64,000 nucleotides of DNA, taken from the NCBI RefSeq assembly GCF_945859685.1, contig NC_079147.1, positions 238,882,765 through 238,946,764 on the forward strand, given 5' to 3'. Source of the DNA: Eupeodes corollae (lineage: Eukaryota > Arthropoda > Insecta > Diptera > Syrphidae). The notes under the pieces are model-generated. The model saw only the letters and a list, made by a program, of their open reading frames with translations, was not told where the DNA came from and ran no database searches. Below are positions 26,701-37,011 of this stretch, in pieces (positions within the stretch are counted from its first letter, which is position 1; every line of letters begins with the position of its first letter). Made by a program: the position numbers and the translations under genes.

Positions 26701-26919
26701 CAATTCAGGTTATTCTAAGGCAACATGCGCCCTCTTTGAGCCTAAAAAGGGAATCAGTGCTTACAATTTTCGATTTAGATTGAAATTTTCAACCGTACAA
26801 GCTTTTGAATCAAGAATAGCGACAATGATAACTCCTCGCTCAGACAATACCACGAAAATTGGCAAATACCTTAATCACTTAAGGTTATCTTTTAATGTAG
26901 TCCATTTAAAGGTTTTCAC
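23781..26919. other. AT-rich non-coding DNA between satellite and the long-inverted-repeat relic
   Basis: I see no credible gene here. The first 1.2 kb is extremely AT-rich, with many TTTTGTTTTTGTTTT runs and a short TA microsatellite (about 24161-24170). The open frames near 24941-25159 and 25000-25287 are low-complexity Phe/Leu/Ile products of this composition. A small hairpin sits at 26516-26540 (GGCTACCTGAA and its near-complement). From about 26640 to 26900 the base composition is more mixed and may be an unrecognised repeat relic. Confidence 0.6.
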
Positions 26920-28947
26920 CTCAAAAATAATCCAACAGTTTTGAAGCTTGGCACACCTACTAAGGGATGTCTTTTAATTACTCAAAAAAAAGTCCCCAAG
27001 AATCTGGTGTGAACTCTAGCGGCAGTTAAGAGAAACATGGAGCTTGTTTCAGTTTTCTACGTTTATCTCGAAAACTATTTGTCGTATCAAAAAATGTTGT
27101 TCCACAAAATTTAAGCTCATTAAATTTAAAAAAAAAAAGCAACAATGAATTTTTTCCTATCTCTTATAGTTTATACGGTTTTTTCGGTTTTTATATTGAA
27201 AACTATTTGTCGTATCAAAAAACAAAATCTTCCACAAAATTAAAGTTTATTAAATTTCCGAAAAAAATATTATATTAATTTGTTTGAACTTGTTCAGTTT
27301 GTAAAATAACTCCACCTTAGTGAGAAACTACAAACAAATCTTAGCAAACTAAAATCTAATGGACCAACAGCAGCCCTATGGATTCAGTTGTTTAATATGA
27401 TTACATTGATCAAAGATTTCATTCACGCTGAGCGGTCTGGCGATTGGAATGGCCATATTAAGTGTGTGAAGAATATGATTCCATATTTCCATGCATGCCG
27501 CCGGACACTGCTATCACGCCAAATCATGTCACCTGTATTTGCAGGACATGATAAAATTGCATTCTGTGATGACCCCAGATGAATTAGAAAAACTTTGTGC
27601 AAGAGGGTTACTTTACTATGAGAAGAACTGACCTATTTTGGAAAGGGGTGTGGTCGGACCAGACAATTGAACAAACTTTAATGCGTGCAATACATGAAGA
27701 GTATGGGTGGCTTGCAACGAGGGCGTGAAATCACTGATAGCGTACTTAGCAAATGGGTTCTAGCGTTGACTGCTACTCATGAAATTTGCTCATCACTACA
27801 AAAATTCACTGGCGTTCTTTTTTTTACTAATGAGATTTTGGGGAGGCACGTAAAATTAGAGATAATACAGACATTTCAAAGCTGTCAAATTGGTTCCAAA
27901 GTCATCCTCCATTTCCAGTTACAAATGGAATCATGTCAATAGCGAGTGGCATCGTTGGTGATGATAAAGTAACTTGCTACAATGCTTATTCTCTAGGCAT
28001 GCAGGCAAAGAGCCATATAGTGGGCCAACGAGTTTCAGAAGTAAAACTGTCGCAAGAAATCGAGTACTCCCTTTGTCTTTTATGTCAAATTCTGTAAAGA
28101 TTCGAGGTGAAATTGTGGTAATAGATCCTTTGATGATATTCCAAAGAATAAGTATAAGTAAGCAGTCCAAGGAAGACTTAAAGACTTATATGGAGTATGA
28201 TTTGGCTCCCTTTTCATTATGATTTTTTAATAAAAATGGGATGCAACATAAAGTATCCACACAAATATTGATTTCCTTGAATTTGACATTATTGTAGATC
28301 GTGGCTTCTTGCAACACAAAGTATTGTGGGCCGAAAATTCTGATATGAAAAGAATAAGTCAAGATTGATTCCTTTTATATCCACGGCTCTAACCAAAGTA
28401 TAGAGGTGAGAGAAGCACCTGACGATGTTGACCTATTAATTATTCAAACTTAAATAGAAACATCTATGGAGACTGCAAACGTTGCAGTGATAGGTGAAGA
28501 TGTTGATGTTCTGTTCACCAGAAAAGGAAATAATTTTCATCAAGGAGTTATTTATAACCTGATACTTTTTTTTCTTTCGGAAATTTGATAAGCTTTAATT
28601 TTGTAGAAGATTTTTTTTGATACAACAAATTGTTTTCAAGATAAACCAGAAAAACCGTATGTTTCTCTTCACTGCCGCTAAAATTATTTTATAAACTATA
28701 AGAGATGGGACAAAATTTATCAAAACTTTTTTTTTATAAAATTTAATGAGTTTTAATTTTGTAGAACAACATTTTTTGGTACGACAAATAATTTTCGATA
28801 TAAACGTAGAAAACTGGAACAAGCTCCATGTTTCTCTTAATTGCGGCTAGAGCTCACATCGGATTCTTGGAGACTTTTTTTTGGGTCATCACCAGGCATC
28901 CCTTAGTAAGTGTGCCAAGTTTCAAAACTGTTGGAATTTTTTTTGAG
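26920..28947 (+). mobile_element. Degenerate transposon-like element with long inverted arms (~2.0 kb)
   Basis: Two inverted arms, 26920-27267 and 28561-28947, flank a broken coding region. The outer 130 bases of the left arm align closely with the reverse complement of the right arm, including CCAACAGTTTTGAA, TTGGCACAC, TACTAAGGGATG and AAGAGAAACATGGAGCTTGT. Each arm holds an internal repeat of the module GAAAAC/T-ATTTGT-GTATCAAAAAA...CCACAAAATTAAA...TTAAATTT. The right arm keeps about 29 bases that the left has lost next to CTCTTATAGTTTATA. I see no convincing target-site duplication, so the exact ends are uncertain. The architecture suggests a DNA transposon with long terminal inverted repeats; the superfamily is not determined. 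Confidence 0.75.
27388..28552 (+). pseudogene. Frameshifted ORF relic inside the long-inverted-repeat element
   Basis: Protein-like segments run in order on the plus strand but in changing frames. At 27388-27582 is LIKDFIHAERSGDW, at about 27700-27830 ITDSVLSKWVLALTATHEIC, at about 27860-27990 NWFQSHPPFPV then IASGIVGDD, at 28010-28222 NRVLPLSF, DPLMIFQRISI and EYDLAPFSL, and at about 28483-28510 VIGEDVDVLF. At least two frameshifts, a T-run at about 27817 and several stops show it is dead. The segments resemble, from memory, an uncharacterised protein family common in repetitive insect DNA; I cannot name a domain. Its position between inverted arms suggests it is the element's own protein. 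A host pseudogene captured by a repeat is less likely. Confidence 0.6.
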
Positions 28948-30005
28948 ACGAAGGCAATTTTGTTCGTTCATTGACTGGACAAATGAGCGATGAAGTTTAA
29001 GAAATATTTGGGATTACGCCGGAAATGTTACGAAAAATCTTCGAAAATGTTGTAAAAAGCTTAAACAATTGTGATAGCCAAAATGGAGATTGCTTAATGG
29101 ATGTAATATTTCCAAACAATGTTTGTTACGTTGTCGTACGTACTTTTGTTCTGAAGCTATTTAGAAAAGTAATATTGACATCTTTGTGTAGTCAGAAGGA
29201 TTGTGAAAATATAATTAATATTTTGTACTGGCAAGAAGTTAAAATGAGTAAAAATTGTTTGTAGTTCAAAATCTCGTGTCTCGTGTTTCTAAAGCATATT
29301 AGATGCCAGTAAAATAAAGACATCTTAAGACAAGTTCTGTGAGGCAAATAAATAGGCTTCATATTGGGGTAAGTTTCAAGACATATCAACATTGTATTTG
29401 CAATACATTACGAAATCAACGTAATCTTTTCAGAAACTCTCCTCTTTTAAACCTAAAAATCGACATTTCCTTTCGGAACTTGCTTTCTAATTTCTTGAGG
29501 AAGGAAGTTTCGGGAGGCATCAGAGTGCAATACGACTTGTCGTTGGCTTGACTTGAATGATAAAGGATTTCAGCAAATCCATATGCAGGAGGATTGGGTA
29601 TGGGTATGGGTAAAGGTAAAGGTATATAGATATAGAAGAATAAGCAAGTTAAAAATTAGCAACGAGGAAAATACATATATCACAATTTTCAAACATTTTT
29701 CATTTTTTTTCGTTTTGTTTTTGAAGTTAAACATGTTTTTGAAGGGATCTTACTCAGCAATATTTCAGTTTTCTTTTCTTTTTAGTGTTAAAAATAATAA
29801 ATTTTAAATATATATATATAATTTTTTGTTTTTGTTAAAATCTGATGGAGAGAATTATTATTTCTGACGCATATCTATTTGACAAAATAAGAATATTTAA
29901 AAAATGCTCAAATTATACAATATAAATGCTATATGCTATGCAATAATAATAATAATTATAATATTTTTATTTTATTTTTTATTGTCAGAAAAATAAAACT
30001 CTCTA
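28948..30005. other. Non-coding DNA with a possible weak ORF relic, 3' of the host exon
   Basis: The plus-strand frame at about 29010-29264 has a protein-like start (ITPEMLRKIFENV) that may be a transposase or other repeat-encoded relic, but it quickly loses recognisable character and I do not assign it. Further right the sequence is AT-rich, with a short GGTAAAGG/GGGTATGG stretch near 29600, a TA run near 29808 and an AATAAT run near 29942. No gene is supported. Confidence 0.5.
29966..29983 (-). terminator. Candidate polyadenylation signals of the minus-strand gene
   Basis: Read on the minus strand, three overlapping AATAAA hexamers (plus-strand TTTATT at 29966, 29971 and about 29978) lie 23 to 43 bases downstream of the stop codon at 30006-30008. 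They would give a very short 3' UTR. The flanking DNA is so AT-rich that AATAAA is expected often by chance, so a distal site is equally possible. Confidence 0.3.
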
Positions 30006-30608
30006 CTACACTAAGTGACCATCGGCGTCCGTATAGCCCATTTGTGATGTATTAAATGTACTTAAATTATGCGAACTGGGATCGTAGCCGCCGCCAACTA
30101 ATAGATTGTTGCTAATACCTGATGAATTTTGAATATTAAGTAATTGCATGCTGCCCGATGTCCCACTTGTCGAATGGGACATTCCAGGACTAACTCCGAT
30201 GCCCATAATTTGACCAGTTGTACTGTGATTCAGTGGGGGCTGCGTTTGCAATTGTAAATTGCGTTTTGGATCCTTAAGGATACTTTGTGGCAGCTTTGGT
30301 GTTGGGGTGCTATGTGATTGTGGTGGCCCTTGTGAATAATTATTCATTTGGGCAGAGCCATTCGATGTAGAAGTTTGTGTTGAAGATGATATTGTGTTGC
30401 CCAAATGCAAATGATCGAGCGTTAATTGCTGATGGGGATGACCCAAATGGATGTTTGTGTGATGGGTGACATCGGGCGGTGGTACGCCGACAACACCGCG
30501 CATTATTCCACGCCGCAGGGTGCCGCCACCGCTAATCATTGTTGCTTGATTTTGTTGCAGGTGGTTAAGAGGCAATGGCGGAGTTGGGAAATCAACTTGA
30601 GGATAGTC
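30006..30608 (-). CDS. 3'-terminal coding exon (200 residues) of an unidentified minus-strand gene
   Basis: A 603-base open segment ends with TAG and is preceded by a good splice acceptor at phase 0, so the coding exon begins with residues DYPQVDFPTPPLPLNHLQQ. An upstream in-frame Met at 30630 lies inside the intron-like pyrimidine tract and is not a credible start. The product is hydrophilic and low-complexity, rich in Ser, Gly, Gln, His, Asn and Pro, with GGGTLRRGIMRGVVG, a His-rich stretch (HTNIHLGHPHQQ), PQSILKDPKR and the C-terminus GYTDADGHLV. No transmembrane span or folded domain is visible. Such tails are typical of the cytoplasmic ends of cell-surface receptors or of regulatory proteins in flies, but I cannot assign a family. 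The higher GC content and non-repetitive composition against very AT-rich surroundings support real coding sequence. Upstream exons must lie to the right and are not visible before the gap. Confidence 0.82.
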   Translation of the reverse strand, partial: DYPQVDFPTPPLPLNHLQQNQATMISGGGTLRRGIMRGVVGVPPPDVTHHTNIHLGHPHQQLTLDHLHLGNTISSSTQTSTSNGSAQMNNYSQGPPQSHSTPTPKLPQSILKDPKRNLQLQTQPPLNHSTTGQIMGIGVSPGMSHSTSGTSGSMQLLNIQNSSGISNNLLVGGGYDPSSHNLSTFNTSQMGYTDADGHLV

Positions 30609-30632
30609 CTGCAATAAAAGAAATAAACACAC
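30609..30632 (-). other. 3' splice site (polypyrimidine tract and AG) of the terminal exon
   Basis: On the minus strand the intron ends GTTTATTTCTTTTATTGCAG and the exon starts GACTATCC. A pyrimidine-rich tract directly before CAG is a canonical acceptor. The exon then begins exactly on a codon (Asp), so the preceding intron is phase 0. Confidence 0.8.
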
Positions 30633-30875
30633 AAAAATTAGTAAATATAAATTAGTAAGTATAAAATACGATTAGGAAAACGATCATTAAAGGTTTACAA
30701 AAATAAAAAATATATTTGAATTTTCTGTTTGGTAGGGCATCGATCAAAAAAATATTTATATAAAATATAGGTTTTGAAAAACGTTACTTCGAATCTAGTT
30801 TTTTTTAGTAAAACCAAAAACTTCGTTTGCTTAGAGGTCTGTATAGTTTTCCTGTTGTTTAAAAATGGTAATTTA

Positions 30876-32291
30876 CAGACATGGACATTAAAATAGACAC
30901 AGAGACAGTTGCTTAGAGTAAGACCAAATTTAAACAACAACATGCAGTAGAAGTAGTTTTAACTGTTATAAAAAAAATTAGACTTTCTTATGCAAAAAAA
31001 CATGGATTTTACTTTTTTTTTGCTAGATGATTGTTTAAAGATGAACCGTTCCTTCGTTAAAACTACGTTTTTGGTAGACATTAAAATAGAAACACATTGG
31101 AACACAGACCTTAATATTTAACTAGTATCAAAAACGATAAGTTCACTTTAGGTAAGTAAATTTAAATTAGTTTAATAATATAACAATTAAATTAAAGGAA
31201 AAAATGGGTCGCGGTGAACATTGTTCCTTAGAAGAGAAAGCTGACATTTTAGTTCTACGAAGCAAGGGGAAAACCTTTGAGGGAAATAGCAGGAATAATG
31301 AGCAGATTTCTCAAGTTGATTGCAAATACAATTTGACCAATGAGATTCAAAAAACAGCTGGGAAAACAAAGCAAAACCACCCAAAGAGAAGCCTTAAAGA
31401 TCATTTTCGCCTCAACAAAAAGATCTCAACAAGTCTTCAAGGGATGATAAAAAAACTACAGCTTCCAATAACTTCCAGAACTGTTCGTAGAAGACTTGTT
31501 TAGGATTACTTGCTTAAAAGGATCGCAAGAATGGTGCCCTTTTTAAGGAGAACAAAATATAACAAGGTAAAATCGCCGAAGATCATTTTGATTGGGGTGG
31601 TCGAAAAGGAGGCAAAAAGTGGAGGAATGTTTTGTGGATGGACGAAACAAAGATAAATTTGTTCGGAAGTGATGACAGACAAACCGTACGTTGGAAGGCT
31701 TAATTTAAAAGAACTGAAACCTATCCAGAAAACGGTCAAGAATTTTCTTGGTATGACGTTGGACCAATACATTTGATTACTACAGCAGGAAATAGCACAC
31801 ATCAAAATCTGCTCAAAAGAATTTTAAGGACTAAAAAATAAGCGTATTAGAGTGGCCATCCTAGTTGCCTGACTTAAATCAGATTGAAGATTTTGAGGGA
31901 GATTTAAAATTCGCGGTTGGGAAACATTTAACAAAAATTAAACCGAACTGTGGAGGATGGTTCAACAATGTTTCAATTGACAGATGCCGCCGATTATTTG
32001 ACTTAATGTCCAACAGATGTCACACTGTTAATTAAAGCTAAGAGCCAGGCTGACAGATATTAAAATTATTTTTAAATCTAGAAAAGCTTTGCATTTAATT
32101 AAAGTTGTTTAAATCTGTGAATTTAAAATATTTTATTTTATAATTTTACTAAAAATAATGGATATTTTTAGTTTGAAAAAAAAAAAAAGAAAATGAAGAC
32201 CAAACTTGAAAAAAATCTTTTTTAAGTCAATAAAAATTTAATTTTTAAAGAAATCTGTTTGTTGTTTTTTTTATTTTAATGTCCAAATCTG
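30876..32291 (+). mobile_element. Tc1-like transposon relic (1416 bp)
   Basis: The ends are CAGACATGGACATTAAAATA and, in reverse complement, CAGATTTGGACATTAAAATA, flanked by TA (30874-30875 and 32292-32293). A second copy of the inner part of the terminal repeat, GACATTAAAATAGAAACACA, lies at 31077-31096. This recalls the IR/DR arrangement with inner direct repeats known for several Tc1-like elements. A decayed transposase lies between on the plus strand. The element sits about 270 bp upstream of the splice acceptor of the host exon. Confidence 0.88.
31204..32040 (+). pseudogene. Tc1-like DD34E transposase, multiply frameshifted and deleted
   Basis: The start MGRGEHCSLEEKADILVLRS is a typical Tc1 N-terminus. 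The paired-like helix-turn-helix continues in another frame as KGKPLREIAGIM, so a shift lies near 31270. TSRTVRRRL ends the second DNA-binding half. WMDETKINLFGSDDRQTVRW (about 31635-31694) carries the first catalytic Asp at 31641. LEWPS and PDLNQIEDF near 31850-31894 carry the final acidic residue (GAA at 31886), in yet another frame. The segment that should hold the second Asp (QxDNxPxH) is missing, probably by an internal deletion near 31815. Stops occur after RWKA and elsewhere, so it cannot make active transposase. Confidence 0.88.
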
Positions 32292-32293
32292 TA

Positions 32294-33446
32294 TATCGTT
32301 GAATTTCTCCCGATAAATTGCCCTTTATTACTTCGTTAGAAGCTTGGATTTTTGTAACCCTTACTATGCCAAGACATAGTATGAGCATTAGGAAAGAGAG
32401 AGAGAGGTGTCAGTGTCCATTTTTTTTTAATTTGTTAACACAGAAATGATTAGGAAAGACAAAGTGTAATGAAGCATTTTACATTCACGTAGTACGCCTA
32501 AAGAACTAATCTCTGTACTTGACAGTACGATAGATGTTAGGTTTGGGGCAATTCTGTTGAGCATTCCTGGAGTATCACCATTGAATTAAATTACCGTAAA
32601 AGTTCAAATAAAGGTAGTAGTAACACAGCAGCCATGTTTTTTGAAATTCAAAATATAGGCAAATGTAAAATTGTCTAAAAACCCTTTCCGAAGTAGTCTG
32701 TTTATAACTTTTAAAAGTTGATACAGTTGAACATTTTTCCAAATAATTTAAAACATAATTGTTAACAATTTAGCGACATTTACAGAAGAACTAAATATAA
32801 CTTACATAATATCATCGATAATTTTAAAAAGGATTTGTAAACAAAATATCGGGAATAATTTATATTTAATTTGTTTTTTAATCTTTTCGTTTTTGTGAAT
32901 AAAAGCTAAATGAAATAAGAACTGTAGAAATTGGCTATCAACAGATGGCCCTATATTTGTTCAATATCATGTCTATTTCCAATAATTAAACAAGTTTTTC
33001 GAGTCAGCTTACAAACGCAAAATTATGATTTTACTTAGTTTTACAATTAATTATAAAAAAGATTACAAAAACCATTGGAAAGCTAAAATACCGATATGCT
33101 AAACAATGTTGACAACTAAAAATGAGGAGTAAGATTTGAATTTTCTTATCTTTATCCTTTTTTGAAAACCTCAAAAGAAACTTCTTAATTTTTATTCTAA
33201 AACGTTTTCGTAATAAAGTTGATACGGAGCTGACACATAATTTTCTAGGAACATCAAAACATTAAAAAACATATACTTTTGTCGCGTAAGTGTGGTTAAC
33301 ACTCGTGAAACCATGGGCTACTAATGTTAGACAGCGTTGGGACCTAACGTTGTGGCTTCAAACACGCATAACAAAATGCAGCGGTCTTCTAATAAAAATG
33401 CATTCGACAGGCGTTTTTAATTGTGTCGCGCTAGTTTAAATATAAA
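32294..33446. other. AT-rich sequence with no recognised feature
   Basis: No open frame of quality, splice-bounded coding segment or terminal repeat pair was found. A short GA-rich run (AGAGAGAGAGAGG, about 32396-32408) is present. The stretch may contain decayed repeats that I cannot classify. Confidence 0.5.
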
Positions 33447-33690
33447 TTAGGTGGCGCAACAGATCGTATAGAAACAGAGCCTAGTGACTTAAAACTGTCA
33501 AATATTTCAGTTTCAGAAAGTACGTTTTGATGACAGGAAATACTCTTGGAGTATTTGTGAATTTCTCGCAAGAGGTAGTATTAATGAAAAAAAAACTTAA
33601 GGCTGGCACAGACAGGGATTGAACCCATAATCTTTGGCGTGACAATTATACGTAGTTACAATCACGATACAGGTACTAGCGTAACATAAG
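33447..33690 (-). mobile_element. Probable tRNA-derived SINE relic, minus strand
   Basis: Read on the minus strand, CGCTAGTACCTG (possible A box) is followed about 50 bases later by GGGTTCAATCCCTGTC, a good match to the RNA polymerase III B box (GGTTCRANNCC) and to a tRNA T-arm. The left end has TTAGGTGGCGCAACAG and GAGCCTAGTGACTTA, which resemble, from memory, the body of dipteran SINEs. No functional tRNA fold is claimed. The flanks show no clear target duplication. Confidence 0.5.
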
Positions 33691-33794
33691 TTTGGTTGCA
33701 AATAAAACATAACCTTTCAAAAAAATGCATCAAACAGTAAAAGGCGTAAGCTCCCAATGAAAAATAAAAAAAGGTTAAAACAATAAAGACTTAT

Positions 33795-33999
33795 CTTTTT
33801 TCCAATGTAGACTTGTAATCTAATACTGAAATACTTATTAGATCTAGTGCATCAAAAATAAATAATGTTTCATTCGAATTGGTTTGAGAGTTTGGAGATT
33901 TGTAAATTAAATTTCCATTATTCACCAATAACACGGAGAGAATTGAAAAATGACTTATTTCGAAATCTTAGGCGGCAATTTTCGAACATCTTTTTTATA
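33795..33999 (+). repeat. 205-bp direct repeat, copy 1
   Basis: Begins CTTTTTTCCAATGTAGAC and ends GAACATCTTTTTTATA. It is repeated at 34134-34338 with 2 differences that I can see (GTTTGAGAG versus GTTTGAAAG, and TTTTCGAAC versus TTTACGAAC). The two copies flank a 134-bp unique spacer. No coding or long terminal repeat features are evident; it looks like a recent local duplication. Confidence 0.95.
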
Positions 34000-34133
34000 T
34001 ATAAGGTATATAAAAACCCAAAGAGATAAAAAAGAACGATACCCTCTAGAGATGATGAAATTTTTAACCCAGGACTAAGATGTTGTTTTCCAAAAAATGT
34101 AATATTTGAATGGGAATTTTAGAGCTCGTTTAA

Positions 34134-34338
34134 CTTTTTTCCAATGTAGACTTGTAATCTAATACTGAAATACTTATTAGATCTAGTGCATCAAAAATAA
34201 ATAATGTTTCATTCGAATTGGTTTGAAAGTTTGGAGATTTGTAAATTAAATTTCCATTATTCACCAATAACACGGAGAGAATTGAAAAATGACTTATTTC
34301 GAAATCTTAGGCGGCAATTTACGAACATCTTTTTTATA
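34134..34338 (+). repeat. 205-bp direct repeat, copy 2
   Basis: Near-identical to 33795-33999; the offset is exactly 339 bp. The flanking sequence on both sides differs from that of copy 1, so the duplicated unit is limited to these 205 bases. Confidence 0.95.
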
Positions 34339-34754
34339 GTAAATCAAGACTATTTTATTATGAAATGAATGAAAAAGTTGTAATTTAGCATTCAAATCTT
34401 CGTAAAATACAAAATTTTATAATTTGGTAATTATTATAAAGTCGTAATTTGAGCTTGTTGAAATCAAAGTAAATTGCAGCTTTTGAATTGCAATATGCTA
34501 TTTCAGGGGAATGATTTGATTTGACTAATCATTGTAAATTTCTACGGTGATTAAAGCTTTTTCAATCCTCAAATAAATAAAATATAATCACGATACAAAT
34601 ATTGGAGCTGCAAGATTGTAATTTACGAAATACCAATTTGCTGATTTAAGAAAAAAAACTAAATAGTAATCTATTTATGTGGTGATTTGCATGCACTCAA
34701 TGCTCTCTCTAATTACATAGTGGCGTTGCCACCCAATAAAAGACGTCATTCCAA

Positions 34755-36230
34755 GTCTGGGGAAACACCTCCTTCGAAGAAGTAAAAACATTTCTTCGAT
34801 TTTTCATTAAAAGAATTTTCAGATTGCCACTAAACTCTCCGAACTATATGCTGTATCTAGAAACAGAAACTCCTCCTCTGATAATGGATACGCTACATTG
34901 TCAAAGTAATGAATATGGCAGACAGCAGAATTCCAAAAATCATTCTTAAGGGGGTATTCTGGTCTAGAAATTAAAAAAAATCGATTTTTTTCTTTTCATA
35001 TTTTCATTGTTTAACTATTTAAGAATATGTCTACGAGAGGATTTTTCCAAATTCAAATTATTTTCGGAGAAATAAGTATTTTGCTGAGCAGCCATCCAAA
35101 TCGTTTGGGCTGCAACTAATAGAACAAAAGAAAAAATGGGGTACTTTAAACGCGTTTTTCTCAGAACTGCCTTTTTGAATCTGATACCCACGATTTCTCA
35201 GGTGCTGCCGAACCGATTTACTTGAAATTTTAAGAGAGTCTTCTTTAGGGACTTGTCTACATCCGGAACTACGGCCATCCCCAAATTTTCATTTTTACTA
35301 TTTTTAACAAATCGAAGAATGTTCAAAAAAATGGTAAATTTTTTGTATTTTTCTTTAGACAGCCGCCATTTTGTAAAAAAAACTGTTTGTAACTTTTTCG
35401 TAGTTCCAGACATTGCGACATTATTGTAGATTAATAATCTTTTTTAGTTTTTGATTTCAGATTCCAAGGAGGGTTAAAATCGTGGGTATTGTCACGCACC
35501 AAATTTTTGAGACGCACCACTCCATCAGCTGATAACTAACGTAATTTTGATTTTTTTTTTACTTTTTTATTTTTTTTTGTATGCTTCTAATGTAAATAAA
35601 TAATGTATACAAAAATTGATGGCAAAATTGTTGCTTGCTTTTTTCTACACCACTTCAAAAATTACCTAAAATTCATGTCTCTAGACCAGAATACCCCCTT
35701 AAAACAGTTATCCAAGCAAAAGGATCTATAGTAGAAGAGTGGGAGAGCCTTGCTTCAATATGCGGTATTGATCTCGAAATAGCAATGAATGTGCAACCCA
35801 CCCTATTAGAGTCAAAATTCAACATAATTTTGGAAAAAATTGGAAGATATGAGTGTGAAGCTAGATCATCGATATTCAGGAACTACTACAGTCGTTTAAA
35901 TTTTAATTTACAGAAGAGATCGTATCTGATAAATAACAACACAATCGATAAAATAAGCATTATTCTTAAAGCAAGGGGATCTGCCTATATTATGTAGCCT
36001 TTGTAATATGAAAGCACGGGAAACCACCTTTCACTTTATTGCGGTGTGTACAGTAGTCCTAAAAGAATTCCGGATTATCTACTTCAATAAAAGCAAACTC
36101 GATTAAATTGAATTCTTCAGTTTATTACTAGGAGAAGAAGGCTGGGACTCGCTTTATAATTATTCTTTTGCTGCTCTTAAATATAGAAAACTTAGAATCG
36201 AAGATCTTTAAAACAAAAAAAAAAATAAGA
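34755..36230 (+). mobile_element. 3' end of a non-LTR retrotransposon (LINE), interrupted by a MITE
   Basis: The coding relic lies in two parts, 34755-34945 and 35703-36211. The first has VWGNTSFEEVKTFLRFFIKR and FRLPLNSPNYMLYLETETPP, a pattern I recognise from the region after the reverse transcriptase in insect LINEs. The second continues KTVIQAKGSIVEEWESLASI, then in a shifted frame a CSLCN..H....C zinc-knuckle-like motif (C-x2-C-x9-H-x4-C, about 35995-36055), and ends near LGEEGWDSLYNYSFAALKYR before TAA 36209-36211 and an A-rich tail (36212-36230). Frameshifts lie near 34900 and 35990, and an in-frame stop is present near 36100. Only the C-terminal ORF2 end is present, as expected for a 5'-truncated insertion. 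Confidence 0.75.
34950..35698. mobile_element. TTAA-target MITE (piggyBac- or Kolobok-type), 749 bp
   Basis: Perfect 19-bp terminal inverted repeats GGGGGTATTCTGGTCTAGA at 34950-34968 and 35680-35698 are flanked by TTAA duplications (34946-34949 and 35699-35702). TTAA targets are used by piggyBac and Kolobok elements. The interior has no transposase frame; the minus-strand frame at 35198-35413 is a Lys-rich shadow. Removing the element and one TTAA joins AAAATCATTC to TTAAAACAGTT and restores a continuous LINE reading frame (PKIILKTVIQAKGS), which independently confirms both ends. Confidence 0.9.
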
Positions 36231-36996
36231 AAAATATTTATCAATGCAACTGATTACTCCCATTTTGTTAAATAAAATGTATTTGTTTTCGAAAACGTCA
36301 GTCTGGTAGACGGCCATAAGCCATACCGATACGACTTATAAGATAAATATATTATATTAACTATTTAATATATTATATGAAAATGTTATATGTACATACA
36401 TACATATTATATTGAAATAAAATGAGTGAAATAACTAACTAACTCTTTCCATATTTTCTAAAAAACGACGTTTTTTCGATAATTTTTGTATTTAAAATCA
36501 TCATTGTAATGTTGGATCAAATACTAAAATATTATATTCGTGTATTTTCGTAAAATATGGGTTTCTGTCACTTTTAACTCCATTTGGGGAAATTTCCCAA
36601 AAACATCACAAAATCCATTTATTTTAAGAAAAAAACAAGTATTATAGAATTGAATTTTTTCGTGCCACAGTAACACGATAAAAATTGTATTTTAAAATGC
36701 ACGATCTTTGTCTTGGGCAACGCTGGTGTTCCAGCATCATAAAACAACAGTGTTATACAATACACACAATTGCATTGTTGTGTATATACACTAGAGTGAC
36801 CGCAATAAATCGATTTTCGAAATTGGGTCGGGGGAACCCCATAAAATGATCAGTCTTTGCAGATTTTTAGCTAGCCAAAATTTCAGCTCGATTCGATAAC
36901 GCTAAATGCTGCCACAACGTGCTCAAAGTTTCAAAAAACTCATTTTTCTCTGTTTTGCGAAGTAAACTAGCCCTAGCTCCCAAACAACTGTCCCTA
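36231..36996. other. AT-rich non-coding DNA left of the DD41D element
   Basis: The stretch contains ATATTATATT-type low-complexity sequence and CATACATACAT near 36391-36405. From about 36791 (CTAGAGTGACCGCAATAAATCG) to 36996 the composition is more mixed and may be one end of another repeat whose partner is in the gap. No genes were seen. Confidence 0.5.
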
Positions 36997-37011
36997 TTCT
37001 CATTATTTATA

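Noticed and set aside
30609..30632. Starting the minus-strand gene at the Met codon 30630-30632
   Set aside because: Those codons lie in a textbook polypyrimidine tract ending in CAG; the region is intron, so the exon is terminal, not a complete gene.
33615..33690. A functional tRNA gene
   Set aside because: A B-box-like T-arm is present, but no complete cloverleaf could be drawn and the extended body fits a SINE better.
33795..34338. Long terminal repeats of a small retroelement
   Set aside because: The copies are 205 bp with a 134-bp spacer and show no TG...CA ends, primer-binding site or polypurine tract.
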